64,000 nt of DNA from Opitutia bacterium UBA6410. Its GTDB lineage: Bacteria > Verrucomicrobiota > Verrucomicrobiia > Opitutales > Intestinicryptomonadaceae. Under the pieces are notes generated by a model, which saw only the letters and a list, made by a program, of their open reading frames with translations, did no database searches and was not told where the DNA came from. This document shows, piece after piece, positions 23,535 through 33,400 of this stretch; positions within the stretch are counted from its first letter, which is position 1, and each line of letters starts with the position of its first letter. The stretch is taken from the NCBI GenBank assembly GCA_002437405.1, contig DJPO01000006.1, positions 7,384 through 71,383 of the forward strand. The letters are read 5' to 3'. The translations under genes and the position numbers were made by a program.

Positions 23535-24800
23535 ATGCCCAATCTCAATATCAGTCTTGCGCCCGACCGCGCCGCCGTCGAAAAATTCGAGGCGCGGAAA
23601 GCTACGCCGTCTTCAATGACGAGCGCGGAGTGGGCGCGCGTTGCGCCCGCAATCCGCGAAAAGTGCTTTTTCTCGGCTCGCGTCAACGACGCGGAGACGC
23701 TCGGCAAAATGCGCGAGCTCATCGGGAAGGCTGTGGATACGGCGAAGCGCAACCCGAATGAGGCTTTGGTGTCGCAGGAGAAGTTCATTTCGGAGATGAA
23801 GTCGTATTTGCGCGGACGCGGATATGCCGTCGACGGTACGGCTTTGACCGATATTGCGAGCCGCCGCCGATTGGGGCTCATCTACAAGATGAACTACGAC
23901 GAAGCCCGCGAATTTGCCAAATACTCACGCGGGCAGGATTCTGACGCACTGTTTATGTATCCTGCGCAGGAATTTTTGCGCGTAGAGCCGCGCCGCGTCC
24001 CGCGCACCGACTGGCAGACGCGCTGGCGCGCTGCGGGCGGTAGAATCTACGGCGGGCGAATGGTTGCGCTTAAGTCGTCGCCTGTCTGGCAAAATCTTTC
24101 GCGATTCGACAGACCTTATCCGCCGTTTGATTTTGGGAGCGGAATGGGGGTGGAAGACGTAGACCGCGACGAAGCTATCGAACTGGGATTGCTCCCCAAA
24201 GACGAGCCAGTTGATGAAATCCCCGACTTCGACGATGCGTTGGAGGCTGAAGTTTCGCTTGAAAGAATCCCCGAAGACCTCGTCAAAGACATCGTAGCCA
24301 AAACGCCGAATTGCGAAATTCGCGGTGACAAGCTCGTAATGCGCAGCAAGCCGAAATTGCCGACGTTCGCCGATAAGGGGCTTGAATCCGCTTCAACGTG
24401 GAAAAGTTCCACTCCGAATATAAAAGAAGTTCTCGTTGATGTGGATTTAGCAAAGAAAAAACTTCAAGACGGTTTTGTGATCGAATCTTCAATAGGCACA
24501 AACATCGATTTTAACAAAAACGTCTTGGTGCATTGGGAAGAGTCTCTAAAACGCGCAGACGACATTTTCGGCAGACTTGAAAGAATACGCGTTGCCGAAG
24601 GATGCGTACGCGATGCACTCGAAGTTTGGCGGTTACCGAACGGTCAAATGATGTTTATAAGCACATTTGAAACCGTTTCTGGCAAAAAGAAAGGAATCGC
24701 GGTTGCTGTCTCCGATGGCTCTATTGTCCGTACATGGTTTGTAAATAAAATTCAGGAACTGGATAAATGCCGAAAAGGAGAACTGATTTACAAGCGCTGA
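23535..24800 (+). CDS. MuF-like minor head protein with C-terminal nuclease-like (PBECR-type) domain
   Basis: A 421-residue protein. Residues 1-230 show the MuF head-morphogenesis pattern, with the conserved RVPRTDWQTRWRAAGGR near 155 and PYPPFDFGSGMGVEDVDRDE near 195. After a linker, the last 100 residues are a different, A/T-richer domain: RIRVAEGCVRDALEVWRLPN, then IAVAVSDGSIVRTWFV and a terminal RKGELIYKR. This end pattern resembles the phage Barnase/EndoU/colicin/RelE-like (PBECR) nuclease domains known as C-terminal fusions of MuF proteins. Such proteins are thought to enter the host with the DNA. Toxicity is inferred; no immunity gene is visible downstream. Confidence 0.72.
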   Translation: MPNLNISLAPDRAAVEKFEARKATPSSMTSAEWARVAPAIREKCFFSARVNDAETLGKMRELIGKAVDTAKRNPNEALVSQEKFISEMKSYLRGRGYAVDGTALTDIASRRRLGLIYKMNYDEAREFAKYSRGQDSDALFMYPAQEFLRVEPRRVPRTDWQTRWRAAGGRIYGGRMVALKSSPVWQNLSRFDRPYPPFDFGSGMGVEDVDRDEAIELGLLPKDEPVDEIPDFDDALEAEVSLERIPEDLVKDIVAKTPNCEIRGDKLVMRSKPKLPTFADKGLESASTWKSSTPNIKEVLVDVDLAKKKLQDGFVIESSIGTNIDFNKNVLVHWEESLKRADDIFGRLERIRVAEGCVRDALEVWRLPNGQMMFISTFETVSGKKKGIAVAVSDGSIVRTWFVNKIQELDKCRKGELIYKR

Positions 24801-24924
24801 AAAAAAGAGTGCCGCCCGTTTGCGACTCCGTGCGACACTCAGAAGCAAAGTATCGCGGCCGCACCGCACTTTAACCTCTGACATTTTTAATATCGTACAA
24901 AACACCCCAGAAATCAACTAAAAA

Positions 24925-25506
24925 ATGCTCTTCAAACTAACAGTTAAGTCTAAAGCGGGCGCGGACATAAAGCGCATCGAGGCGTTGGAGGCGAAACTTG
25001 CCGACAGGGCGGCTCTCAACAAATACGTCGGAATGGGCTTTGCACGCACTTTGCAGCGGCATTTCAAGGCACTCGACAAACGCCCGAATAAGCGCGGTTG
25101 GCGCAGGCTCGGTTTTTGGGGCGGGATTGCGCGTGCTACGTCGTTTCTTTCTGCCGACGAAAACGGCGCGACTGTTTCGATTTCGGGCGTCGAAGGCCCG
25201 AAGTTCGCGGCGAAAGTTTTCGGCACACGAATCACGCCCAGAGGCGGCAAGAAATTTTTGGCGATTCCCGCCATCGAATCCCGCTACGGCGTTATGCCGT
25301 CGACGCTCCCTCAGGACGAACTTGAATTTCGCCGAACGCGCAAAGGCGGGCTGCTGGGCAAAATCCGCGCCGACGGCTCAATGACAGTCCACTACTGGCT
25401 TGTACGGTCGGCGAATATTCCGCGCGACGCCGATGCGCTGCCTGCGTCCGAAACCGTCCGCGCCGATGCGGAAAAATCAATTTCAACGTATTTAAATAAG
25501 CGATGA
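24925..25506 (+). CDS. Virion morphogenesis protein (Mu gpG-like tail completion)
   Basis: A 193-residue protein with an N-terminal helix (GADIKRIEALEAKLADRAAL) and the phrase FARTLQRHFKALDKRPNKRG. The latter recalls the phage_tail_S / virion-morphogenesis proteins of Mu-like phages, whose C-terminal half is beta-rich. It follows MuF and overlaps the next gene by ATGA. The 24801-24924 gap before it holds only GC-rich imperfect repeats. Confidence 0.65.
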   Translation: MLFKLTVKSKAGADIKRIEALEAKLADRAALNKYVGMGFARTLQRHFKALDKRPNKRGWRRLGFWGGIARATSFLSADENGATVSISGVEGPKFAAKVFGTRITPRGGKKFLAIPAIESRYGVMPSTLPQDELEFRRTRKGGLLGKIRADGSMTVHYWLVRSANIPRDADALPASETVRADAEKSISTYLNKR

Positions 25507-25937
25507 GCGAAGAAAACAACAATCTTTATAAATTTCAGGAATGGCTTGAAGGCAAAATCTCGGCGGTATTGCCCGAAGAGGTCGAAATTCTCTGCCGAAG
25601 AAAGGGCAACATCGACAACGACGTTCGCAACGCGCTCTCTAAAATCGGCGTTGCGGTGGTGATAGAGCCGCCGCTCGTGCGCCAGTGGACGGATAGCTAC
25701 ATTTTGAAAGCGGAGGTCGTCGAAAGCGAAATCCACTTCATCGAAAACGTGACGCTCAAAAAGAGCGAACGTACGGCGTCGGGGCTGTTGCTCGACGTGT
25801 CGCGGGCAATACATCAGGAACGTTGCGACGAGCTCGGCGCGTCGGTGGTGCGGCTCGGGCAGATTGACGACCTTTCGCCCTCCGACCAGCCGCTTGTCCA
25901 CTACGTCCTCACCGTTTCGAACGCGCTCAACATTTAA
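25503..25937 (+). CDS. Putative tail terminator protein
   Basis: A 144-residue alpha/beta protein: helix (FQEWLEGKISAVLPEEV), strands (GVAVVIEPPLVRQW, ILKAEVVESEIHFIENV), helix (GLLLDVSRAIHQER) and a final strand (HYVLTVSNAL). This order, strands around two helices with a closing strand, and the position just before the tail-tube gene fit tail-terminator proteins, but the family match is by layout only. Confidence 0.55.
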   Translation: MSEENNNLYKFQEWLEGKISAVLPEEVEILCRRKGNIDNDVRNALSKIGVAVVIEPPLVRQWTDSYILKAEVVESEIHFIENVTLKKSERTASGLLLDVSRAIHQERCDELGASVVRLGQIDDLSPSDQPLVHYVLTVSNALNI

Positions 25938-25959
25938 CACCAAACAAGGAAACATAACA

Positions 25960-26925
25960 ATGAAAGCATATCCGCTCGAAGACATCAAAGCACCCGCGTA
26001 CCTCTACATCGGGAACTCGGTGCTGTTTATCAAAGACACAATCAAGGTTCAAAAAACATCGACGCTTTTGGACGTTGCGACATCGCACAACATCAAGGCG
26101 GGCGACATACTCACCGACCAATCCGTAACGATCAAGGCGTCGCCCGTGGCGTTCTCGAACACCGACGCGCTTTTTAAGGAGCTTTCGCTCGTCAAGGGCG
26201 CACGGCTGCCGAAAATCGACAACTGCGCAATCGTCGCCCGCGTGGCGAGCGGCAAGTGGGTCAAGTGGGCGTTTGCTCCTGCAATCCACGACACAATCGG
26301 CTCGATTACGTTCGGCGCGAACCTGCCGCTCGGCGAGCACGGCTGGACGGTTTATCCCGATCCGCTCAACCCCTCGACGCCGCTTGTTACGGTGACCGAA
26401 CTGACCGCCGCGCCCACTGCCGGCAAGCTCGAAGACGCGGGCAAATTTATGCTGCGCTGTCTGGGCGTTTTCGGCTCTGGCGACGACAAAATCGAATTCG
26501 ATACCGACGGCGCGTCCATCGAAATTTCGCTCTCGACGGAAGACGCTCAAAACGACCGCCTGATAAAATACGGCAAAAATTTGACCGACATTTCGGTTTC
26601 GGCGAAGTTCAAGCCGCGCAACATTTCGCTTGCCGACTGGCAAAAACTCACGGGCATAACGACGAGCGAAACCATCGGGCAGTTCAAGGGCGTGTCGAGC
26701 TTCCCGAACCTCGTTCTGCGCGGGGCAAAACAGGGCGACGTCCAATTCACACTCGCTTCCGCGCGTGTAAAAGATCCGTCCGCGACGTTTTCGCCAAAGG
26801 AAGCCCTTATGGACGAATTGACGTTTGAAGCCCACGGCGACACGCTCGGCGACAACAAGCTGACAATCGGCACTGCCGCCGCCGACTTTGTTTTCGAGTC
26901 GGCAACCGAAGATTCCACCGAGTAA
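25960..26925 (+). CDS. Putative major tail tube protein
   Basis: A 321-residue, beta-rich protein. Start ATG 25960 follows AAGGAAACATAACA. Phrases such as VTVTELTAAPTAGKLE, ISVSAKFKPRNISLADWQKL and SFPNLVLRGAKQGDVQFTL suit a tube protein. It lies between the tail-terminator candidate and the tape measure with no sheath gene nearby, so a long non-contractile tail is likely. Assignment rests on position and composition. Confidence 0.6.
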   Translation: MKAYPLEDIKAPAYLYIGNSVLFIKDTIKVQKTSTLLDVATSHNIKAGDILTDQSVTIKASPVAFSNTDALFKELSLVKGARLPKIDNCAIVARVASGKWVKWAFAPAIHDTIGSITFGANLPLGEHGWTVYPDPLNPSTPLVTVTELTAAPTAGKLEDAGKFMLRCLGVFGSGDDKIEFDTDGASIEISLSTEDAQNDRLIKYGKNLTDISVSAKFKPRNISLADWQKLTGITTSETIGQFKGVSSFPNLVLRGAKQGDVQFTLASARVKDPSATFSPKEALMDELTFEAHGDTLGDNKLTIGTAAADFVFESATEDSTE

Positions 26926-26934
26926 GCGCGGAAA

Positions 26935-27234
26935 ATGAAGCGAATTGACCTCACAAAAGAACCCGTCGGGGGTATGACGCTGTTTTTTCCGTGGCGTTGG
27001 AAAGGCGGAATCGGAGAGCGCATTTCGGCGACCGCGCCACAATCGGGCGCGATCACGCTGAGAGTCGCCTCCGTGCTCGACGCGACCGTCCGCGCGGACG
27101 GTATCTACTCAGGCGGGGAAAAACTCGACATCGACACCGTTGCAGCGGAATCGGGCTTTGCGCCCGAACAGCTGCTGGCGTACGGACGCAAAAAGCCGCG
27201 CGATGTGTCGATCGTCAGATTGGAGAAAGTATGA
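26935..27234 (+). CDS. Small phage tail-region protein, unknown
   Basis: A 99-residue protein. The second half has strand pairs and a helix-turn pattern (LDIDTVAAESGFAPEQLLAY, then GRKKPRDVSIVRLEKV). It starts 10 bases after the tube gene and its stop overlaps the next start by ATGA. No domain recognised. Confidence 0.55.
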   Translation: MKRIDLTKEPVGGMTLFFPWRWKGGIGERISATAPQSGAITLRVASVLDATVRADGIYSGGEKLDIDTVAAESGFAPEQLLAYGRKKPRDVSIVRLEKV

Positions 27235-27713
27235 TGCCGAGACTGCGACTAATCTTGGGCGATACCGTAATTGCCGATTCGGCGGCCGATGGAATCACCC
27301 GCTGGATACGCGCCGCAAAGCCCGAGCTTACCGTGCCCTCCGACAGCATACCCATTGTCGGGGGGCGGTATGCCCGCAACCGCGCGAAATCGTGGGGGCT
27401 GTCGCTTTCGTTTTCGGTGTCCGTCGGGCGGCAATTTCAATCGTACGCGCAGGCGGACGACTTTGCGATTGGGCACATCGCCGGTCTCGTAGGGGCGAGC
27501 GGGCTGCTTAAATATGAAGGTTTGCTCGGCAATTTGTACGGCTTTGAAAATTCCGTGCTCGAGAACGCGCGAATCGTAAACGAAACGGGCATATCGTCGG
27601 AGATCGAATATTCGTTCCGCTGCGGGCGTCCAGTGAAAAAGTTCGACACGCTCGTCGTCGTAAACGGCGCAATCCTAAAAATCGGGGATTTTTTCCCTGT
27701 AATTAAGATGTAA
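27231..27713 (+). CDS. Phage tail-region protein, unknown
   Basis: A 160-residue protein, start ATG 27231 (or the next codon, ATG 27234) with GGAG 6-9 bases upstream and ATGA overlap to the previous gene. It has a beta-rich N terminus (RLRLILGDTVIADSAADGIT) and an Arg/Gly block. Such a small protein before the fibre gene could be a baseplate or distal-tail adapter; I cannot assign a family. Confidence 0.55.
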   Translation: MMPRLRLILGDTVIADSAADGITRWIRAAKPELTVPSDSIPIVGGRYARNRAKSWGLSLSFSVSVGRQFQSYAQADDFAIGHIAGLVGASGLLKYEGLLGNLYGFENSVLENARIVNETGISSEIEYSFRCGRPVKKFDTLVVVNGAILKIGDFFPVIKM

Positions 27714-27717
27714 TACT

Positions 27718-29298
27718 ATGAATTTGGAAGAAAAAGAAATCAAACAGTTCGAGGAGTTCGACGAAGTGTCGCCCGAATCCTCGCAAAATCTGATAACCGA
27801 CAAAGGTCGGTTTTCACTCGGGACATTGTACAATGCGGTTGTATCGTATGCCACCGAACTGATAAATGCGGCCGTGCAATCGGCGACAACTTCGGCTACC
27901 GTTTCCGCCCAAAATGCGGAGTCGGCTAAAAACGCCGCCGAGCTTGCCAAGACGCAAGCGCAGGCGATTAGCGACCCCGAAAATAGGATTGGTAATCTGC
28001 AAATTCTAAAGCAAAATTGCGGTCGATTGTACTTAAACGGCGGATACGCTACTACGAATTGCAAACCGACGTTCGGCGCGGCTCAATCTTTGATATTCAC
28101 CTACGAAGTTTCCGAATCAGAGCTTTATTCGGGCTATTGGGCGATTATCGGGAATTGTTTTGACCAAATAGTAGGACAAACGGGTATTTCGTTTGCGAAA
28201 TTAAGCACTTACGCAAGAGTCGGTTTCAACTGGGGCGGTACGAGCGATACCAGAACGTTGAAAACCGTGCAAATTGCGCAATTCGCCGACGGCAAGCCGC
28301 ACGCGTGGGCGTTGGTTTGCGGCAAAAACGCGACCAACGGATTTTTGAAACTCTACCGCGACGGCGTTTTGATAATCTCGGAAACTTCGCTTGCACTATT
28401 TGAGGATTTCACACCCCAAAACGGTTTTTATTTCGGCAGGGGACAATCGACGGCATCCAATGTCGTTCCCGCAAAAGGCAGGCTTTCGCGCGTTGCGTTT
28501 TTCAACTTCGACGTTTCCGAATCCGACGCATCTTATACACTCGCAGATTATCAATCGGGTAAGTCAATTCCGCCTACTCTCAACTTAATGGCGCAGGACA
28601 TATTGACGCTCAAGGAATCCGACATTACGAATCTAACATATTTTACCAATCGAGCGGACGCAGTTCAGTACGCTGGAGTTTGGGAAGGGGATTATTTTGT
28701 TTTGAAGAATACGGCAGATACAACTGTTGATACTTCAATGAAACAAACTTTTTACATCAATCCTATTTATACGCTTGCTGCAACTATCCCCGCTGGGGCT
28801 TTGGTTGAAGTATCTTTTGAAGAATGGATTTTTAATACAGATTATTTTACTACAACTCCAACCTTACCAACAGACCCTTCGGCTCAACGTTTTTACGGTT
28901 GGTTAACAGTTGGGGTAGCAAGAGGCAACACAGAGCACGGTAAAACTATAACAGATAAAAAATTTAGATTTTACGCGCGCGAAGCCTCAACGGTTTTACA
29001 TTTTGCAAACTATGCGTTTGGACTGAGAAGTAATATTTCAGTAGGTGATACAATCCCAGCAAATACGGCTTTCTGCAAAATAAAGGGTCTTAAAATCAAA
29101 GTAAATGGAACATATCTAAACCTCGAGAGCTACACAATCGCCCGCAACACTACGACGCGGCTTATCAAAGACTTGTCGGCTGGCGGATATGACGCGACGA
29201 TTACGGGCGAAATCCGCGGCGATATGGACAGGCGCGTCGAGGTTTTCGTAGACGAGCTCAAAACACAAATTGTACAATCATCATCAACAACGGATTAA
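27718..29298 (+). CDS. Putative receptor-binding tail fibre with LamG-like region
   Basis: A 526-residue protein. The N-terminal 100 residues form an Ala-rich trimeric coiled-coil-like stretch (AVQSATTSATVSAQNAESAK). A beta-sandwich region (about 105-280) with the LamG/concanavalin phrasing HAWALVCGKNATNGFLKLYR follows. The next segment (about 300-470), rich in aromatic residues and Thr, is distinctly A/T-rich (roughly 28620-29130). The last 60 residues return to high GC and a helix (DMDRRVEVFVDELKTQI). This is the modular structure of a host-range fibre with a swapped tip domain. Confidence 0.62.
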   Translation: MNLEEKEIKQFEEFDEVSPESSQNLITDKGRFSLGTLYNAVVSYATELINAAVQSATTSATVSAQNAESAKNAAELAKTQAQAISDPENRIGNLQILKQNCGRLYLNGGYATTNCKPTFGAAQSLIFTYEVSESELYSGYWAIIGNCFDQIVGQTGISFAKLSTYARVGFNWGGTSDTRTLKTVQIAQFADGKPHAWALVCGKNATNGFLKLYRDGVLIISETSLALFEDFTPQNGFYFGRGQSTASNVVPAKGRLSRVAFFNFDVSESDASYTLADYQSGKSIPPTLNLMAQDILTLKESDITNLTYFTNRADAVQYAGVWEGDYFVLKNTADTTVDTSMKQTFYINPIYTLAATIPAGALVEVSFEEWIFNTDYFTTTPTLPTDPSAQRFYGWLTVGVARGNTEHGKTITDKKFRFYAREASTVLHFANYAFGLRSNISVGDTIPANTAFCKIKGLKIKVNGTYLNLESYTIARNTTTRLIKDLSAGGYDATITGEIRGDMDRRVEVFVDELKTQIVQSSSTTD

Positions 29299-29303
29299 AA
29301 AAT

Positions 29304-29591
29304 ATGGCAAAAAAAATACTACTTAAATCAAAAGACGGCGTTGAGGTATCCTTTGCTTTGACGCAAATTATACTCAAAGGCGAGACAACGATTAAATTCC
29401 CCGACGCGGAAGAATGGTCGGACGGGGCATCAAAAACTTATGTCTACGGCGACAGTTATATCGCAAAAATCCCCGACGAGCTCTTTGCACAGGTTGCGGC
29501 GGCTCTCATGCCCGCTCCTGCGACCGAAAACCCGACGGAGAGCGACGCGGAAACCGAAACCGCTTCGGACGAACCTGAAACTGAGGAATAA
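29304..29591 (+). CDS. Small phage protein, unknown
   Basis: A 95-residue acidic protein with a beta-strand start (KKILLKSKDGVEVSFALTQI), one central helix and a Glu/Thr-rich tail (SDAETETASDEPETEE). It lies six bases after the fibre gene. A fibre-assembly or chaperone role is possible from its place only. Confidence 0.55.
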   Translation: MAKKILLKSKDGVEVSFALTQIILKGETTIKFPDAEEWSDGASKTYVYGDSYIAKIPDELFAQVAAALMPAPATENPTESDAETETASDEPETEE

Positions 29592-29593
29592 AT

Positions 29594-29971
29594 ATGGACG
29601 ACAAAAACGATATGGCGACGTTCTTGGGGTACGAAACCGTCGCTTTGACAAAACCCGTCGGCGACAAAAAAACCGTCAAAGTAAAATGCCTGCCCGTGCG
29701 GGCTTTCGCTGAATACGCCGCGCTCATCGAAGACGAATCGGCTCTCGTCGAAATGTTCACGGGGCTTACGCCGGACGAGGTAGACGCGCTTGCAATCGAC
29801 GACTTTGTGGCAATCTTGAAGAAAGGGCACGGGCTGAATTTTGTCCCTTTTTCGGATTGGCTGAAGCGCAAAGTGGAAGCCAAGAAAATGATTGCCCAAG
29901 CGTACGGAATCCGACTTCCGAACGAATCCCCAGCTGGAAACGGCTCGCCGGACTCGTCGCAGGAATTGTAG
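29594..29971 (+). CDS. Tail assembly chaperone, upstream frame (gpG-like)
   Basis: A 125-residue protein starting two bases after the previous stop. A short strand region (ALTKPVGDKKTVKVKCLPVR) is followed by a helical bundle (AFAEYAALIEDESALVEMF). Tail chaperones of this size sit directly before the tape measure gene and help it fold, often being extended by a programmed frameshift; a second open frame follows here at -1 (next entry). Confidence 0.65.
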   Translation: MDDKNDMATFLGYETVALTKPVGDKKTVKVKCLPVRAFAEYAALIEDESALVEMFTGLTPDEVDALAIDDFVAILKKGHGLNFVPFSDWLKRKVEAKKMIAQAYGIRLPNESPAGNGSPDSSQEL

Positions 29972-29982
29972 TCGAAAGCGGA

Positions 29983-30159
29983 ATGAAATGGGACGATGTT
30001 CTCGATCTTACGCCGCTTCGATTGCAATCCGTCTGCAAGGCGATTGAAAAACGTAGAATAATCGACAAACTCGGCGTGTTCGACGCCCAAGCTGCGCTCA
30101 TAGACGAAAAAGCCCTCAATCGTCTAAAATCCGAATTGAGGGTTTTTGAGGAGGAGTAA
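29983..30159 (+). CDS. Downstream frame of the tail assembly chaperone pair (gpGT-like) or small separate gene
   Basis: The frame is open from upstream of 29857 to the stop ending at 30159 and lies at -1 relative to 29594-29971. Read as a frameshift extension, it adds SWKRLAGLVAGIVVESG and MKWDDVLDLTPLRLQSVCKA, a helix-rich block. Read as a separate gene, ATG 29983 gives 58 residues with a poor ribosome-binding site. No canonical slippery heptamer was found in the overlap, so the mechanism is open. Confidence 0.5.
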   Translation: MKWDDVLDLTPLRLQSVCKAIEKRRIIDKLGVFDAQAALIDEKALNRLKSELRVFEEE

Positions 30160-30167
30160 TTCGCTCT

Positions 30168-30368
30168 TTAACTTTCTCTATGGTTGCGTTCCCGCCAAGT
30201 CGTACTTTCCGTCGAAGTCGAATTTTTGCGTTTTATTTCTTCCAGCTGTTTTTCAATACGTCTTTTCAAGTCTTCCAAATTGGATTGAATACGGCTCAAA
30301 TCCTTCAATTTACGATTGAATTCAAACCGTAATGCCGTTCTTAAAAGTTCTCTTTCTATGACATCCAT
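30168..30368 (-). CDS. Possible small coiled-coil protein on the strand opposite to the late operon
   Basis: A 66-residue frame that reads as a regular charged coiled coil (KDLSRIQSNLEDLKRRIEKQ). It fills the gap between the tail chaperone and the tape measure, faces the late genes and has only a weak ribosome-binding site. The + strand here shows no good frame. It may be a moron gene or a chance frame in untranslated leader of the tape measure mRNA. Confidence 0.4.
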   Translation of the reverse strand: MDVIERELLRTALRFEFNRKLKDLSRIQSNLEDLKRRIEKQLEEIKRKNSTSTESTTWRERNHRES

Positions 30369-30429
30369 TTCTTAACTTCAGAAAGTATCTTTAACTTTAT
30401 CGTAAAAATCAACAAAATTTGAACAAAAA

Positions 30430-33400
30430 ATGGCGAACGATAAATACAATATTGAAATCGAATTGAAAGCCGAACTTGAAGAGGCGTCGAAAGCGATTGA
30501 AACGTTAAAAGAGATACAAATGACTTCCAATGATTTATCGGGAAGCATTTCATCTACAAGAACTGTCGTTAACGGCTTCTTTATGGAGCTTGGTGCGATG
30601 GGTGCGCGGTTGGCGACACAGTTGCCCGCGGCATTGTTGAAGAGTATCGAGGCATTCGGCCAGCAGGAAATGGCGGTGCAAAAGCTGACGGCAGCGATAC
30701 GCGCAAACGGCGGGAATGTGTCGGAGGTCGTGCCCATTATGCGGGAATTTGCCTCCGAAATCCAGCGCATTACGACGTACGGTGACGAACAGGTGCTTGC
30801 GATGCAGGCGATGGCGTCGTCGATGGGTGTTTCGTCCGACCAAATGCAGGGTGTCATACGGTCGGCGATCGGTCTTGCGTCGGCTTTAAATATGGACGTT
30901 ATGACCGCCGTTAAAGCCGCTTCCGCCGCCGTACAAGGCAAAACTGGCGCATTGCAGGAATATATTCCATCGCTTTCGAAATGCAAAACCGAGGCGGAAA
31001 AACTCGCGGCTGTCCAAAAATTGTCCGCGTCGGGGTTCGCGCAGGCTCGGGCCGAAGCGCAAACCGCTACGGGCAAACTAAAACAATGCGCGAATGCTTG
31101 GGGCGACCTCGCCGAAGTCGCTGGCGGCATATTTGCGCCTGTCGCGACGGACATCGCCGGATTGCTCAAGGGCATGTGCGAGGTGTTTTCGGAAAATTCG
31201 GGCATAGTTGCGGCACTTACGGGCTCGTTTACATCTTTGGCCGTATCGATGGCGTTTACGAAAATCGGCGGACTGCCCAACGTTATTGCGCTGATAAAGC
31301 TCACGGGCGGCTCGCTTATAGGCGTCAAAGGCGCAAGCGATGCGCTCAATGCGTCGCTAAAAGCCAACCCGATCGGCGCGGCAATCAGCGTTGCAATTAC
31401 CGCAGTCACGGCGTTGACGGCGGCGTATTCGTATTTTAAGGGCAAAGCGGACGAAACCTACAAAAACAATATCGAGCAATCCGCCGAATATCGTTCCGCG
31501 CTCGACGCCGAAATCGAATCGCTAAAGCAGTGGGGCATCGGGCTGGACGATAACAAAAGGCGGGTTGCGGAAATTTCCGCCGAGATTGAAAAGCTCGAAG
31601 CCGCGCAGACTAAATTTTTGGATTCGGCGGGAATGCGCGGGCACGGAATGGGCGCGGGAATGCGAATCTATTCGGCGGACGAACAGGCGCAACTTGACAA
31701 CTATTCGGCGAAAATCGAAAAACTCAACGAACTTAAAAACACGCTGGCGGACTCGGGCAAGCTCGCGGAGCTTGCCGAAAAACGCCACGCCGAAGCGGTC
31801 GAAAAGTCCAACGCGATACTCGCAGAGAGCGAAGCCAAAACGCTCGCGGTGGTCGACGGAACGGAAGCCCTACGGCAGATTCGGCAAAAATACGCCGACA
31901 CGGAACGGGAAATCGCCGACATAGAAGCCGCGTTTGCCGACGGTTCCGTGGCGGACTCGGAACGTGTCGCAAAAGCAAACCGCCTCGCGCAGGCGCGGAA
32001 GGAAATTTTGGAACTCGAAAAATCCGAAGCCGAACAGGTTTTAAAAAACGGCGAAAACGCCATGACCGCCGAAACGCTGAAGCTTTTGTCGCGGAAAATG
32101 TCGCTTGAAACACAGATTGTCGCCGCCCGAAACCGCGGCGATTTGCAGACTCAAAAGAGCATAAACGACTCGCTATGGCTTGTTTCTCAGGATTTGCGCC
32201 GAGAAGAATTGGCGCGCAAATACATCACCGCGCTAAAAGATACGGTACAAACTGAAGAGGATTATTTGGCGTTAAAAAAACAAGCCTACGCATCGGCAAA
32301 CACGACACTGGAAATCGAGCGCAAAACCGCAATCGAATCGGCAAAAAAAGCCACGGCCGAAAAATGGCTCGCGAACGAAACGGCGGTTGCAAAATCCCGA
32401 TTGCAGGCGTTGGAGATGGACATTCTGACAGCCCGCGCGGCGGGAAATGAAAAGCTTGCGAAAGACCTCGAGGGCTCGCAGCGCATCGCCCAGCTTGCCG
32501 CCGAAATCTTCGAAACCACGCGCCGCGAAGGTATGAGTCGCGACCAGCTCGTAGCCCTGCAAAATTCGGCGAACGAGCAGGCACAGAAACGCTATGCGCT
32601 CGAAAAGTCTATCACAGATGAGACGGAGCGGCAGAATTTGGCAAAAAATGCGCAGGCGAAAATCGAGGATATTTTGCTTACAAACAAAATCGAGCAGCTC
32701 CGCGCCGAGGGTAAAATTTCCGCCGCGAAGGAATTGGAGCGCGAGCGCGACATAAAGCGGGCTCTCGCGGACTTAAAGGGCGTTTCGGACGCCGACAAGA
32801 TGAAGCTCGCCGACACAATGCGGCAGACAAATACCTATCGGGATAGACAGGAATTCGGGCGCAATTCAGGTGGATTCAGCAGTTTCGGCGGGCGCGGCGG
32901 ATATTCCAACGGAGGTTTTTCGAGCAGCGGCGGCATGGGATACTCGCAGACGACCTACGGCGGCTACAACGGCGGCGGAATCCGCCAAAGCGGGCGCAGA
33001 CAACTCGCTCCGTCGCGCAGACAGGGCGAAACATGGGCACAGGCCAATGCGCGGTATGCCGACGAAATGATGCAAAAACAGCAACAGCGCGAGCAACGCC
33101 GCGCCGACAACGATACTCTCGGCGCGATGACATCGTCGACCGAGCGCATGGCGTTTCAAAGGCAGATGCGCGAAAACGACGTACGGCAATTTCGGGGACT
33201 CGGCGACAATGTGTCCGAGCGCGCCCGAAAAACACTCGGCGATATTTCCGCCGATGCCGACACGATGGCGGGCATCAAACCGCGACTCGGCGGAGCGGTT
33301 GCCGAAGCGGCCTCAGATTCGAAAAAAATCGAGCCCCGCAAGCTCGGGAAATCGGGCAATTCGGACGATTCGGAAAAGTCTCAACGCAAAAACGAAACAC

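Noticed and set aside
24801..24924. A gene in the gap after the MuF protein (searched for an immunity protein)
   Set aside because: No frame of useful length with a start and ribosome-binding site on either strand.
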